Shown: one piece after another, positions 42,327-51,879 of the stretch
Position numbering within the stretch: the first letter of the stretch is position 1
Layout: the number at the start of each line of letters is the position of its first letter
NCBI RefSeq assembly: GCF_001044235.1
Contig: NZ_JYNL01000064.1
Coordinates: forward strand, 733,502-797,501
Direction of reading: 5' to 3'
Length of the DNA: 64,000 nucleotides
Origin: Mycolicibacterium chlorophenolicum
GTDB lineage: Bacteria; Actinomycetota; Actinomycetes; Mycobacteriales; Mycobacteriaceae
Notes under the pieces: generated by a model
Databases searched by the model: none
Seen by the model: only the letters and a program-made list of their open reading frames with translations
Told to the model about the DNA's origin: nothing
Translations under genes and position numbers: made by a program

Positions 42327-42932
42327 ATGATGCCGATCGCCCGCGTGGTGGCCGCCGTGTTCGCCGCCGTGATGCTGGCCGGGTGCGGCAGTTCCGGTTC
42401 GTCGTCGGGCGGTGCGGCGCCCACGTCGACCGACACCCCGGTGATCACCGGCGAACCGGCCGGGTTCAACGCCCACGACGTGACGTTCGCCCAGCAGATG
42501 ATCGACCACCACCGCCAGGCCGTCGCGATGGCGAAGCTGGTGCCGGACCGCTCGACCAACGCGCAGCTGGCCGCGCTGGCCGCCCGCATCGCCGAGGAGC
42601 AGCAGTCCGAGATCAACACCCTCAACGTCTTTCTCGTGCAGTGGAACGAGCAGCCGAAGCTGGGCCAGGCCGACCAGGACGCTCCGGATCAGAGCATGCC
42701 CGGCATGGTCGACCCGGCGACGATCACGCGGTTGGAGTCGCTGCGCGGCCCCGAGTTCGACAGACTGTGGCTGCAGTCGATGGTCGGTCATCATCAGGGG
42801 GCGATCGAGATGGCGAAGGCGGAGATCGCCACGGGCGAGAACGTCGACGCCACATCGATGGCCAAGACGATGGTGTCGACGCAGCAGGCCGAGATCGGGC
42901 AGATGAACACGATGCTGGAGGGCAACCAGTGA
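42327..42932 (+). CDS. DUF305 lipoprotein, likely copper binding
   Basis: Exported lipoprotein of 201 residues: signal peptide with lipobox MLAGC (Cys18), Ser/Gly linker, then a DUF305 domain with two ferritin-like repeats, FAQQMIDHHRQAVAMAKL and QSMVGHHQGAIEMAKAE. His and Met in both repeats suit copper or another soft metal. It sits directly behind the RicR-type operator and overlaps ricR by 4 bp, so it is inferred to buffer or scavenge copper outside the membrane. Confidence 0.85.
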   Translation: MMPIARVVAAVFAAVMLAGCGSSGSSSGGAAPTSTDTPVITGEPAGFNAHDVTFAQQMIDHHRQAVAMAKLVPDRSTNAQLAALAARIAEEQQSEINTLNVFLVQWNEQPKLGQADQDAPDQSMPGMVDPATITRLESLRGPEFDRLWLQSMVGHHQGAIEMAKAEIATGENVDATSMAKTMVSTQQAEIGQMNTMLEGNQ

Positions 42933-43234
42933 CCGAAGCAGACGACACCGCCGTCCACGGCTACTCCGCGCAGAAGGAGAACTACGCCAAGCGGCTGCGC
43001 CGTATCGAGGGGCAGGTGCGCGGCATCGCGAAGATGATCGACGAGGACAAGTACTGCATCGACATCCTCACGCAGATCAGCGCCGTCAACAGCGCCCTGC
43101 AGTCGGTGGCGCTCGGGCTCCTCGACGAGCACCTCGGCCACTGCGTCACCCATGCCGTGGAGGCCGGTGGCGCCGAGGCCGACGCGAAGCTCGCCGAGGC
43201 CTCCGCGGCGATCGCGCGCCTGGTCCGCTCCTGA
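42929..43234 (+). CDS. ricR: RicR-like CsoR family copper-sensing repressor (Rv0190-like)
   Basis: All-helical CsoR/RicR-family repressor of 101 residues. It keeps the first-helix RRIEGQVRGIAKMI and the copper ligands Cys (KYCIDI), His and Cys (DEHLGHC). Copper binding releases the protein from its operator. Position next to ilvD equals Rv0190 (RicR). GTG start overlaps the DUF305 stop. It probably represses its own operon through the box at 42296-42310. Confidence 0.9.
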   Translation: MTEADDTAVHGYSAQKENYAKRLRRIEGQVRGIAKMIDEDKYCIDILTQISAVNSALQSVALGLLDEHLGHCVTHAVEAGGAEADAKLAEASAAIARLVRS

Positions 43235-43237
43235 CGC

Positions 43238-44521
43238 CTAGTTCCTGGCAGCGGGCGGGGGCTCGAACGGCTGGTACCACCACCAGTCCGCACGTTCACC
43301 GGTGGGCCCGCGGCAGGGTTCGACCGCTGGAGGCAGCGTGGTCGGCGGCCGCGCCAACGACGCGGAGCTCAGCACACGTCCCGCACCGTCGGTGACGCAC
43401 AGCGTGTCGGCCGTTCCGGTGATGGTGATGATCCCGCGGTGGTGAGCGCGGTGGTGGTACGGGCAGACCAGCGCGAGATTCCACAGCTCGGTGGGTCCGC
43501 CGTCCTCCCAGTGCACGAGGTGGTGGGCGTGCAGCCCCAGGGTGGCTCCGCACCCCGGCACCACACACGTGCGGTCGCGATGCTCCAGCGCGCGGCGTAG
43601 CCGACGGTTCACCGTCCGCGTGGTCCGACCCACCCCGATGGTGCGGCCGTCGCGATGGAACCACGCCTCGCAGGTGGCATCACAGGACAGGTACCGCCGA
43701 TCGGAGTCGGTGAGCATCGGACCCAGATGCAGTGAGGCGACAGCGTCACGTGCATCGACGTGGACGACGACCGTGGTGCGTTGCCCGTGCGGGCGGGCAG
43801 CGACCTCGGCGTCCCACCCGGCACCCACCAAGCGCAGGAAGGCGTCGGCGGTCGTGGGCATCGGCGGCCGCTGATCGGTCTCGAGCCGTTGCCTCCATTC
43901 CGCGATCAACGCGTCCCGATGCGATTGGAGAGCCGCCTCGAAGGTCGCCGCCTCGACATGCGGAAGCGTGATCTGCCAATACGTGTAGTGCTCGTCGGTG
44001 GTCGTGGTGATCGACGGCTGCGGATCCGGATCGGGTGCGGGCGGGTCCACGTCCACGTCCACATCGACATCGGCGTCGGCGTCGGGACGGGCTTCCGGTT
44101 TGGGTTGGAGTTTCAGCGCGGTCCGCAACTGGCTGACGGTCGCGCAGTGGGCCAACTCCGCGAAGTGGGCATCGGAGCCGTGGGCCGCCCGCTGGGCGAT
44201 GACACCGACCTGGTCCAGCGACAGCGTGCCTTGCCGAAGACCGCCCACGCACTGGGGGAACTCCTCGAGCCGATGCGCAACGGCCGCAATGGTTTCCGCT
44301 CGCGACGGGGACACCCCCGTCTTCCACGCGACTAGTGCCGGGATCGATCGCGCTCCCGTCGCGCCCCAGAGCCCGTCGCGCTCGATCTCGGCGACGATCT
44401 CCACGATCCGGCCGTCGATCGCGTTGCGCTGCCCGGTCAACTCCGCCAGCTCGTCGAACAACGCACCGAGCCGATCGTCGAAACTCGTCGGCGCCGGCTC
44501 AGCAGGCGCGGGTGCGGACAT
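43238..44521 (-). CDS. HNH endonuclease-like DUF222 protein (13E12 repeat family)
   Basis: Protein of 427 residues with an N-terminal DUF222 domain (about residues 20-260) and a C-terminal HNH motif (TCVVPGCG, GLHAHHLVHWEDGGPTELWNLALVCPYHH in two parts) with Cys and His metal ligands. The domains are joined with an Asp/Val-rich linker DADADVDVDVDVD encoded by a 6-bp repeat. Such genes are dispersed in many copies in mycobacteria and are thought to be mobile or selfish; target unknown. A copy of a 28-bp repeat lies about 60 bp upstream of its start. Confidence 0.88.
   Translation of the reverse strand: MSAPAPAEPAPTSFDDRLGALFDELAELTGQRNAIDGRIVEIVAEIERDGLWGATGARSIPALVAWKTGVSPSRAETIAAVAHRLEEFPQCVGGLRQGTLSLDQVGVIAQRAAHGSDAHFAELAHCATVSQLRTALKLQPKPEARPDADADVDVDVDVDPPAPDPDPQPSITTTTDEHYTYWQITLPHVEAATFEAALQSHRDALIAEWRQRLETDQRPPMPTTADAFLRLVGAGWDAEVAARPHGQRTTVVVHVDARDAVASLHLGPMLTDSDRRYLSCDATCEAWFHRDGRTIGVGRTTRTVNRRLRRALEHRDRTCVVPGCGATLGLHAHHLVHWEDGGPTELWNLALVCPYHHRAHHRGIITITGTADTLCVTDGAGRVLSSASLARPPTTLPPAVEPCRGPTGERADWWWYQPFEPPPAARN
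44045..44086. repeat. Imperfect hexanucleotide tandem repeat in DUF222/HNH gene
   Basis: Seven units of GTCCAC/ATCGAC/GTCGGC-type hexamers encode the alternating Asp-Val/Ala linker. Expansion or contraction would change linker length without altering the frame. Confidence 0.75.
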
Positions 44522-44582
44522 GCCTCCATGGTCCCTCCGAGCGGAGACGGTCAGGGCGGCAGACGCCTGCCGACGTCAGGAT

Positions 44583-44610
44583 CTGTGGATGAATCCGGCT
44601 CTGGGGATGA
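44583..44610 (+). repeat. 28-bp repeat, copy B
   Basis: CTGTGGATGAAT, CCGGCTC, TGGGGATGA; 25 of 28 bases match 16634-16661. It lies in the 94-base gap upstream of the HNH gene and near the 3' end of the small membrane protein gene. Confidence 0.55.
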
Positions 44611-44615
44611 AACTC

Positions 44616-44924
44616 TCACTCCGGCGGAGCGACGTCCTCCGGACGTTCGGGCGTGATCGCGATCGTCCGCTGACGCAGCCGACGGTGTTCGGCCACCAGC
44701 CAGCCCACCCCCGCCGACAGCGCCAGAACGGCGATCACGACACCGGCCGTGGCCAGTCCGCTGCGGCCGACGGCGAACCCGGTGAGCGAGAGCGCGAACG
44801 CGAGCAGTCCCGCGGCGATCAGGGTGTGGCCGGGCCAGCTGGCCGGATCCTTGAGCGTCTCTCCGGCGACGGGACCCACCGGCTGTGCCTCCTCGGGCAT
44901 CGCGTGTTCTCTGTGTGTGTCCAT
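44616..44924 (-). CDS. Small membrane protein of unknown function
   Basis: 102 residues with a polar N-terminus and two transmembrane helices (HTLIAAGLLAFALSLTGFAV and GLATAGVVIAVLALSAGVGW), then a basic and acidic tail. WPGHTLIAAGLLAFALSLTG loosely recalls the UsfY group of mycobacterial membrane proteins, which I cannot confirm. No partner is evident; 56 bases separate it from the lipase gene downstream of no shared promoter. Confidence 0.7.
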   Translation of the reverse strand: MDTHREHAMPEEAQPVGPVAGETLKDPASWPGHTLIAAGLLAFALSLTGFAVGRSGLATAGVVIAVLALSAGVGWLVAEHRRLRQRTIAITPERPEDVAPPE

Positions 44925-44980
44925 GTCAGTGAGACGGTGTCAGCGGGGGCGATCCGAACGCCGAACCCGTGTGGTTCTGC

Positions 44981-46204
44981 TCACCCGGCGCCGAGCCAGT
45001 GATGCATTCGCTCGTAGATCCGCGGGTGATTGAGCAGATCGAAGTGATGCAGGCCGGTCAGCACCAGGCCGTCGTCGTCACCGAACGGCAACCGGCGCTT
45101 GCGGCCCCGCCCCGCCGCGCTCGACGGTCGCACCAGGTGGTCGCCGAACAGCATGCCCAGCGCCGTCGGCGCCGCGGAGGTGGCGACGAAGTGGTAGCGG
45201 GCGTGCGGGAGGAACGGCGCCTCGCCGCACCGGTCCCGCAGGAACTCGTCCGGATGGGCGTCGGCCCAGTCGTCGTCGAGCACCGAACCGAAGCGCAGGT
45301 CCTTGATGCCGTCGCTGCGCAGGTTGAGCAACTCGGCGATCGCGCGCGTCTCCCGCAGGCGGATCAGCAGCCACGTCGCGGCGTTCACGCCCTTCTCGAG
45401 GTCGGCGCCCAGGTGCGGCGAACCGAGACACACCACCTGCTGCGTCGCCCGGGTCCATCGACGGTTCCGTTCGTGGCCGTAGTGGCACGCCGACCGGGCC
45501 ACGAGTCCGCCCATCGAATGACCGATCAGCGCGATCCGGCGCACCGGCACCGGCCACACCTCGACCAACCGGGTCAGCAACTCGTCGAACGCCCGGCCGT
45601 TGGTCGAGATGTGCAGACCGGTGTTGTACCGGATCTGGATCGGCGTGAACCCGTGGTCGTGGCGCAGCCGTTCGCCGTACCACCGCGCGTCCGCCTCCGG
45701 CACGGGCCGCGGCGGGCGGTGCCACGACGACTCCGTCTGGCACAGCCCGTGCACGAACACCGCGAGCGTGTCGGTGGGCGCCGGGAACGCGTCGGTCACC
45801 GCATCGGGCGTCAGCGCCACCGGGCGCCCGGCCACCCGCACCGCCATCGGCGCGGCCAGAGAGTTGTCACGGTCGGCCAGTTCGTCGCCGTAGATGCCGT
45901 TGAGCGCGGCGATCGCCTCGGCGACACCGGGCCGCTCGTCGAGGGGGGCGTCGTCGTCGAAGGCCAGGCCCGCGACCGCGAGACCGGCGACCGCCGGGGG
46001 CAGCCGGTGTCCGGTGGCATCGAGGGCGTCGTAGACGGCGCCGGCGATCGCGTCGTGCACCATCTCGACCGGCCGCGCCGCCGGCCCGATGGAGCGGAAC
46101 ACGCGCCCGGCGATGCCGGTGTGCAGGCCGCGCACCAGTGTGTTCAGCACGTTCAGGCCCTCGGCAGCCACCTCGCCGAGGGACTCGATGTCCGTCGTCC
46201 GCAT
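44981..46204 (-). CDS. Alpha/beta hydrolase, lipase-like
   Basis: Cytoplasmic hydrolase of 407 residues with a helical N-terminal domain (about residues 1-140) and a C-terminal lipase-type domain: VFVHGLCQTESSWHR (oxyanion region), RIALIGHSMGGLVARSACHYG (nucleophile Ser), VCLGSPHLGADLEKG, and a late GLHHFDLLNHP with the His. This resembles PGAP1/triacylglycerol lipase-like esterases. No signal peptide. The upstream gap holds overlapping inverted repeats (46215-46247) that could be an operator. Confidence 0.82.
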   Translation of the reverse strand: MRTTDIESLGEVAAEGLNVLNTLVRGLHTGIAGRVFRSIGPAARPVEMVHDAIAGAVYDALDATGHRLPPAVAGLAVAGLAFDDDAPLDERPGVAEAIAALNGIYGDELADRDNSLAAPMAVRVAGRPVALTPDAVTDAFPAPTDTLAVFVHGLCQTESSWHRPPRPVPEADARWYGERLRHDHGFTPIQIRYNTGLHISTNGRAFDELLTRLVEVWPVPVRRIALIGHSMGGLVARSACHYGHERNRRWTRATQQVVCLGSPHLGADLEKGVNAATWLLIRLRETRAIAELLNLRSDGIKDLRFGSVLDDDWADAHPDEFLRDRCGEAPFLPHARYHFVATSAAPTALGMLFGDHLVRPSSAAGRGRKRRLPFGDDDGLVLTGLHHFDLLNHPRIYERMHHWLGAG

Positions 46205-46251
46205 GCCAGCACCCTTCAGTGAACGACTGTTCTTACTGAAGAGTAAGGTTT

Positions 46252-46271
46252 CCGTTGCCGGGAGGCAACGG
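46252..46271 (-). terminator. Hairpin terminator after thiamine-binding gene
   Basis: CCGTTGCC-GGGA-GGCAACGG, perfect 8-bp stem directly downstream (minus strand) of the UPF0045-type gene. It would insulate that gene from the lipase gene that follows. Confidence 0.6.
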
Positions 46272-46273
46272 GG

Positions 46274-46570
46274 TCAGCTCAGCGCATCCTCGATGCGTTG
46301 CACCTTCGCGGTCAGCTGACCCGTGTAGCCGGGCCGGATGTCGGCCTTGAGGACCAGACTGACGCGGGGCGAGACCGCAGCGACGGCGTCGACCGCCTGC
46401 TTGACCACGGCCATCACCTCGTCCCACTCGCCCTCGATGTTGGTGAACATCGCGTTGGTCTCGTTCGGCAGGCCCGAGGCCCGCACCACCCGCACCGCCG
46501 CCGCGACGGCCTCACTGACTCCACCGGTCTCGTCCCCTCCGGAGGGGCTGATGCTGAATGCGACGATCAT
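46274..46570 (-). CDS. MTH1187/YkoF-type thiamine-binding (UPF0045) protein
   Basis: Small ferredoxin-like-fold protein of 98 residues: MIVAFSISPSGGDETGGVSE, NAMFTNIEGEWDEVM, and VSLVLKADIRPG. Family members bind thiamine or related pyrimidines and form tetramers. A single-gene unit with its own hairpin terminator. Confidence 0.85.
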   Translation of the reverse strand: MIVAFSISPSGGDETGGVSEAVAAAVRVVRASGLPNETNAMFTNIEGEWDEVMAVVKQAVDAVAAVSPRVSLVLKADIRPGYTGQLTAKVQRIEDALS

Positions 46571-46745
46571 TCGGTCGAGCGTACGGCTCCCGCCCAGGTA
46601 ACGCCTGACTCGGCTGTGACGATCATCAATGCAGGTCAGGGCTCTCGAATGTGGGGCCGTCGGGGCTGTGAACACCCGCTGGCCAGCACGATCGACTTCA
46701 GCGCTGTGCCACACTGGGTGAAGTCGCGGGACTGGAGGTACACGC

Positions 46746-47771
46746 ATGCGGCAGGCAAACAGGAGCGGTTTCATCGCCGTGTTGTCGGTGATGACCGTGG
46801 TCGCAGGGCTGGTGCTGAGCGCCCCGTCGGCGACCGCGCAGCCCGATGTGGCCCCGCCGCCGGTACCGGCCGACCCGATGGCGCCGCCGCCTCCATCCGA
46901 TCCGCTGGCGTTCCCGAATCCGTTCGCGCCGCCCGCGCCCGCGCCCGCCCCGGCCGCGGCGCCGACCCCGGCCGACCCGTTCGCCGTCATCCCCGGCGAG
47001 CCGATGGCCATCCCGGAGGGCACGCCCGCCGGCCAGAACCCGACCCCGTTCGTCGGCCAGCCGCCGTTCGTGCCGCCGTCGTTCAACCCCACCAACGGGT
47101 CGATCGCGGGCGCGGCCAAGCCGATCTACATCAACTTCCAGCGGCCCATCGCCAACAAGCAGATGGCCCAGGACGCGGTGCACATCTCGTCGGTGCCGCC
47201 CGTTCCCGGCCGCTTCTACTGGACCACCGACACCCAGCTGCGCTGGCGGCCGCAGGACTTCTGGCCCGCCGGCACCGTCGTCAACATCGACGCCGCCGGC
47301 ACGAAGTCGAGCTTCACGGTGCCCGAGCAGCTGGTCGCCACCGTCGACGACTCGACGCACACGATGACCATCGTGCGCAACGGGAAGGTCGAGAAGACGT
47401 TCCCGGTGTCGATGGGCAAGCCCGACGGCAAGCACGAGACCAAGAACGGCACGTACTACGTGCTGGAGAAGTTCGCCGACATCGTGATGGACTCGTCCAC
47501 CTACGGTGTGCCCACCGACTCGCCCGAGGGCTACAAACTCAAGGTGCAGGACGCGGTGCGCATCGACAACAGCGGCATCTTCGTGCACAGCGCCCCGTGG
47601 TCGGTCGGCGACCAGGGCAAGCGCAACGTCAGCCACGGCTGCATCAACCTCAGCCCCGCCAACGCGCAGTGGTTCTACGACAACTTCGGTAGCGGTGACC
47701 CCGTCGTGGTGAAGAACTCCAAGGGTCTCTACAACCAGCCCGACGGTGCGTCGGACTGGCAGATGTTCTGA
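46746..47771 (+). CDS. L,D-transpeptidase (Ldt4, Rv0192-like)
   Basis: Periplasmic cross-linking enzyme of 341 residues. A signal peptide ends near APSATAQ (about residue 33), then a Pro/Ala-rich linker (about 35-105), an Ig-like domain (about 110-195) and a YkuD catalytic domain with His297 and Cys299 in NVSHGCINLS. It forms 3-3 peptidoglycan cross-links. Position after ricR matches Rv0192. The 175-base upstream gap shows nothing notable. Confidence 0.92.
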   Translation: MRQANRSGFIAVLSVMTVVAGLVLSAPSATAQPDVAPPPVPADPMAPPPPSDPLAFPNPFAPPAPAPAPAAAPTPADPFAVIPGEPMAIPEGTPAGQNPTPFVGQPPFVPPSFNPTNGSIAGAAKPIYINFQRPIANKQMAQDAVHISSVPPVPGRFYWTTDTQLRWRPQDFWPAGTVVNIDAAGTKSSFTVPEQLVATVDDSTHTMTIVRNGKVEKTFPVSMGKPDGKHETKNGTYYVLEKFADIVMDSSTYGVPTDSPEGYKLKVQDAVRIDNSGIFVHSAPWSVGDQGKRNVSHGCINLSPANAQWFYDNFGSGDPVVVKNSKGLYNQPDGASDWQMF

Positions 47772-47796
47772 CGTAGTCCAGTCCGCGAAGACCGCA

Positions 47797-47810
47797 GGCG
47801 CTTTCGCGCC
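47797..47810 (+). terminator. Weak hairpin after ldt gene
   Basis: GGCGC-TTTC-GCGCC, a 5-bp perfect stem 26 bases after the ldt stop and 52 bases before the next start. Too short to be sure. Confidence 0.3.
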
Positions 47811-47862
47811 GCGGTAGCCGCACGCCGTGCCACCATGGGGGCACGGCGAAGGGTGGGCGCGA

Positions 47863-48795
47863 ATGCCCGGTGACGACAAGGCGGTGGTCCGCACCGTCGG
47901 CGTGCTGGTGCTGACGTTGCTCGCCGCGGTCGCACTGCGCGGGTTCCTGCCGGGTGCGCCGCCGCCGGCCGAGCCCGCCGAGACCGACGCCGACAGCACC
48001 GGCTCACTCGTGGCCGTCGTGGTCATGCTCGCGGTGTCCCTGACCGCCATCGCGGTGTCGCTGGCGTCGAACGGCCGCTCGCCCCGGCCGCCGCGCGCCC
48101 CCGGCGAACTGCCCCGCCGCCTCAGCGGCGAGCGTCGCAACATCCCCTGGCGGCTGCTGCTGATCGCCGCGGCCGCACTGCTCGCCTGGCTGCTGCTCAT
48201 CATGCTGCTGATGCGCTGGATCTCGCCCGTCGACGTCGGCGCCGCCCCCGCCGAATCGACCGGCCGCCCCGACCCGGCGACGGCGAATCCGGCACCGCCC
48301 CAACAGGATTCGGACAGCGGATCCAGCGTCTTCAATCTGCTGATGGGTGCGGCGATCGTCCTGCTGCTGCTCTCGGTCCTCGCCACCGTCCTCGGCCGCC
48401 GGCGCCGCACCGCCGCCGAACCGGTGCTCACCGACGACGCCCCGCGCGCAGCGCCGCCGCCCGCGGGGCCCGATCTGGCCAGGGCGGCCGAGCGCGGGCT
48501 CGCCGAGGTCGGCGACCGCAGCCGCGATCCCCGCGAGGCGATCATCGCCTGCTACGTCGCGATGGAACAGGAGCTGGAGAAGTCGCCGGGCACCGTTCCG
48601 CAGGCCTCCGACACCCCCTCGGAGGTGCTGGCCCGCGCCGTCGCCCGCCGGGCGGTGCACGCCGGCAGCGCGACGCAGCTGGTCGACCTGTTCGAAGAGG
48701 CCCGCTTCAGTCCGCACGTGATGACCGAGGAGCATCGCGCGGAGGCGGTGGAGGCGTTGCAGGTGGTTCAGCGTGCACTGCAGGGTGTCTCATGA
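47863..48795 (+). CDS. DUF4129 domain membrane protein
   Basis: Membrane protein of 310 residues with three or four hydrophobic helices (about 10-30, 50-70, 100-125, 160-180) and a cytoplasmic C-terminal DUF4129 domain (REAIIACYVAMEQELEKSPG, TPSEVLARAV, LFEEARFSPHVMTEEHRAEA). DUF4129 proteins go with MoxR/DUF58 systems. The ATG at 47863 has GAAGGG upstream; a GTG at 47827 is less likely. First gene of a five-gene operon with 4-bp overlaps. Confidence 0.83.
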   Translation: MPGDDKAVVRTVGVLVLTLLAAVALRGFLPGAPPPAEPAETDADSTGSLVAVVVMLAVSLTAIAVSLASNGRSPRPPRAPGELPRRLSGERRNIPWRLLLIAAAALLAWLLLIMLLMRWISPVDVGAAPAESTGRPDPATANPAPPQQDSDSGSSVFNLLMGAAIVLLLLSVLATVLGRRRRTAAEPVLTDDAPRAAPPPAGPDLARAAERGLAEVGDRSRDPREAIIACYVAMEQELEKSPGTVPQASDTPSEVLARAVARRAVHAGSATQLVDLFEEARFSPHVMTEEHRAEAVEALQVVQRALQGVS

Positions 48796-49270
48796 CGAAG
48801 CTCGTGGTCGCCGCGGTCGCGGTCGTCGTGGGGGCGCAGGTGTGCGCATGGGCGCTGCTGGACCGCGAGTGGGTAGTCGCGGCCACCGGTGCGGCACTGG
48901 TGGCGGTGCTGCTCACCGTGCGGTGGCGGCTGACGCAGCGCACCGAACCCGACCCGGACGTGACGACGGACGGCGCCGGAGCGTCGTTGCAGCGCTGGCT
49001 GTCCCGCACCGAAACGCTGATCTCCTGGTCGGAGTCGTCGCGATCGGACTGGGACCGCCGGCTGCGCCCGATGCTGGCGCGGCAGTTCGAGCTCGCGGCC
49101 GGTCAGCGGAAAGCCAAGGATCCCAGGGGCTTCGACGCGACCGGGCGCATGCTGTTCGGTGACGCGCTCTGGCCGTGGGTGGATCCCGACAACATCTCCC
49201 GCACCGGCAACGCCGAACCCGGACCCGGCCGCGCCGCCCTCGACGAGATCCTGCGCCGTTTGGAGCGACT

Positions 49271-49274
<4 letters not shown>
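48792..49274 (+). CDS. Membrane-anchored protein of the MoxR operon
   Basis: 160 residues with two N-terminal helices (VVAAVAVVVGAQVCAWALL and VVAATGAALVAVLLTV) and a charged cytoplasmic part (WLSRTETLISWSESSRSDWDRRLRPMLARQFELA). I do not recognise a named family. ATGA overlap at the start and GTGA at the end tie it to DUF4129 and moxR, so it probably belongs to the same complex. Confidence 0.78.
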
Positions 49275-50238
<964 letters not shown>

Positions 50239-50242
<4 letters not shown>

Positions 50243-51462
50243 CCGACGCCGAATTACGCTGGCGCGCATCCCCGTTGACGCGCTCGATCGCGACGGGTGC
50301 CGCCGTCGCGATCGCGGCCGCGCTGCTCACCGGCCGGTGGGAACTGATCGCGTTCGTCGCGCCGCTGCTCGCGGTGCTGTGCTCGCTGGGGTGGCAGCGG
50401 CCCGTGCCGACGGTCTCGGTCACCGGCGAGCCGGCGCTGAACCGCTGCTTCGAAGGCGAACAGGTGACCGTCACGCTCTCGGCCCATGCCGACGACGGCG
50501 GCGCGGTGCGACTGGCCGCCGTGCCGCCGCCGGGCATGGACCTCGACGTCGTCGCCGCGGGTTCCGCGCCGACGGTGGCCGTGCGGGCGCAGCGCTGGGG
50601 CCGCTACCCGATCGAGGCGACGGTGCGCGTCCTCGGCCGCGGCGGGCTGCTGGAGGGCACCGGCACCGTGGCCGCCGCACAGGTCTGCGTATTCCCCGTC
50701 GCCCCACCGCAATCCACGGCGATCCCGCGCACCGATCTGCTCGACCGGCTCGGCACCCACCTCACCCGCCACACCGGGCCCGGGGTGGAGTACGCCGACA
50801 TCCGCCCCTACGTGCCCGGTGACCAGTTGCGCACCGTCAACTGGCCGGTCAGCGCGCGCCGCGGCACGCTGCACGTCACCGAACGACTCACCGACCGCGC
50901 CGCCGACGTGGTGGTGCTCTTCGACACCTACCCGCAACCGCCCGGACCGGCCACGGCCGCAACGGAACGCACCGCGCGCGGCGCGGCCCAGGTGGTGCAG
51001 AGCGCGCTGCGCTACGGCGACCGGGCCGGGCTGGTCGCGCTCGGCGGCCGCGCCACCCGGTGGCTGGGCGCCGACATCGGGCAGCGGCAGTTCTACCGGA
51101 TCCTCGACACGATGCTCGGCGCGACGGGTGACCACGAGTCGGCCACCGGCACCCTGGCGCCGCGCCCGGCGCTGCCGGCGGGCGCGATCGTCGTCGCGTT
51201 CTCCACGATGCTCGACACCGAGTTCGCGCTCGCGCTGATCGATCTGCGCCGGCGCGGGCACCCGGTGGTCGCGGTCGACGTGCTGGAGGGCTGCCCCGTC
51301 GACGGCGACGTCGACCCCCTCGTCGACCGGATGTGGGCGATGCAGCGCTCCTTCATGTACCGCGACATGGCGACCGTCGGTGTGGACATCGTCGCGTGGC
51401 CGGGATCCGCGACGCTCGACCAGGCGATGGCACTGGTCCCCGAACACCGGGCACGTCGATGA
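50239..51462 (+). CDS. DUF58 domain protein
   Basis: Membrane-linked protein of 407 residues: two N-terminal helices (about residues 17-50), a beta-rich part, and a DUF58 region with VEYADIRPYVPGDQLRTVNWPVSARRG. The vWA-like C-terminal part has VVVLFDTYPQPPGPA in place of a canonical DxSxS MIDAS. It is the expected partner of the MoxR ATPase just upstream. Confidence 0.88.
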
Positions 51463-51875
51463 CAGCACTACGAAAAGCCCTGCTGCCGTTGATGTTCGGT
51501 GTCGTCATGGTGGGTGCGGCGGCACGCACCGGGCACGGATGGGCGCTCGCTGCGGCCGCGGCCGCGCTGGCCGCCGTCGCGGTCGGCATCTGGTGGCGGC
51601 CGGCGGCAGGCGTCGCGGTTGCACTGACCGTGCTGACCGTCGTGCTCGCCGCTCCGGCCCCGCTGGACACGACGCTGGCCGGGCTGTCCGCCACCGCGTA
51701 CCTGGTGACGCGCCACGACGCCGCCACCGTCCCGACGATGACGGCCGCCGTCGCATTCGCCACCGTCACCGCCGTCGTCGTCGCGGTGCCGATCGAGGTG
51801 CCCTGGCTGCCGCTGGTGGCGCCGCTGGTACTGCTGGCCGCCTACCTGCTGGCGTTACGGCCCTACCTGCGCTGA
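51459..51875 (+). CDS. Small polytopic membrane protein of the MoxR operon
   Basis: 138 residues, nearly all hydrophobic: four or five helices and few charged residues. Not recognised. The ATG overlaps the DUF58 stop by 4 bp. Last gene of the operon, ending 4 bases before the convergent zmp1 stop. Confidence 0.75.
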   Translation: MTALRKALLPLMFGVVMVGAAARTGHGWALAAAAAALAAVAVGIWWRPAAGVAVALTVLTVVLAAPAPLDTTLAGLSATAYLVTRHDAATVPTMTAAVAFATVTAVVVAVPIEVPWLPLVAPLVLLAAYLLALRPYLR

Positions 51876-51879
51876 GCGG

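Noticed and set aside
44616..44924. Assignment of the small membrane protein as UsfY
   Set aside because: Only a loose similarity around the first helix; left as unknown.
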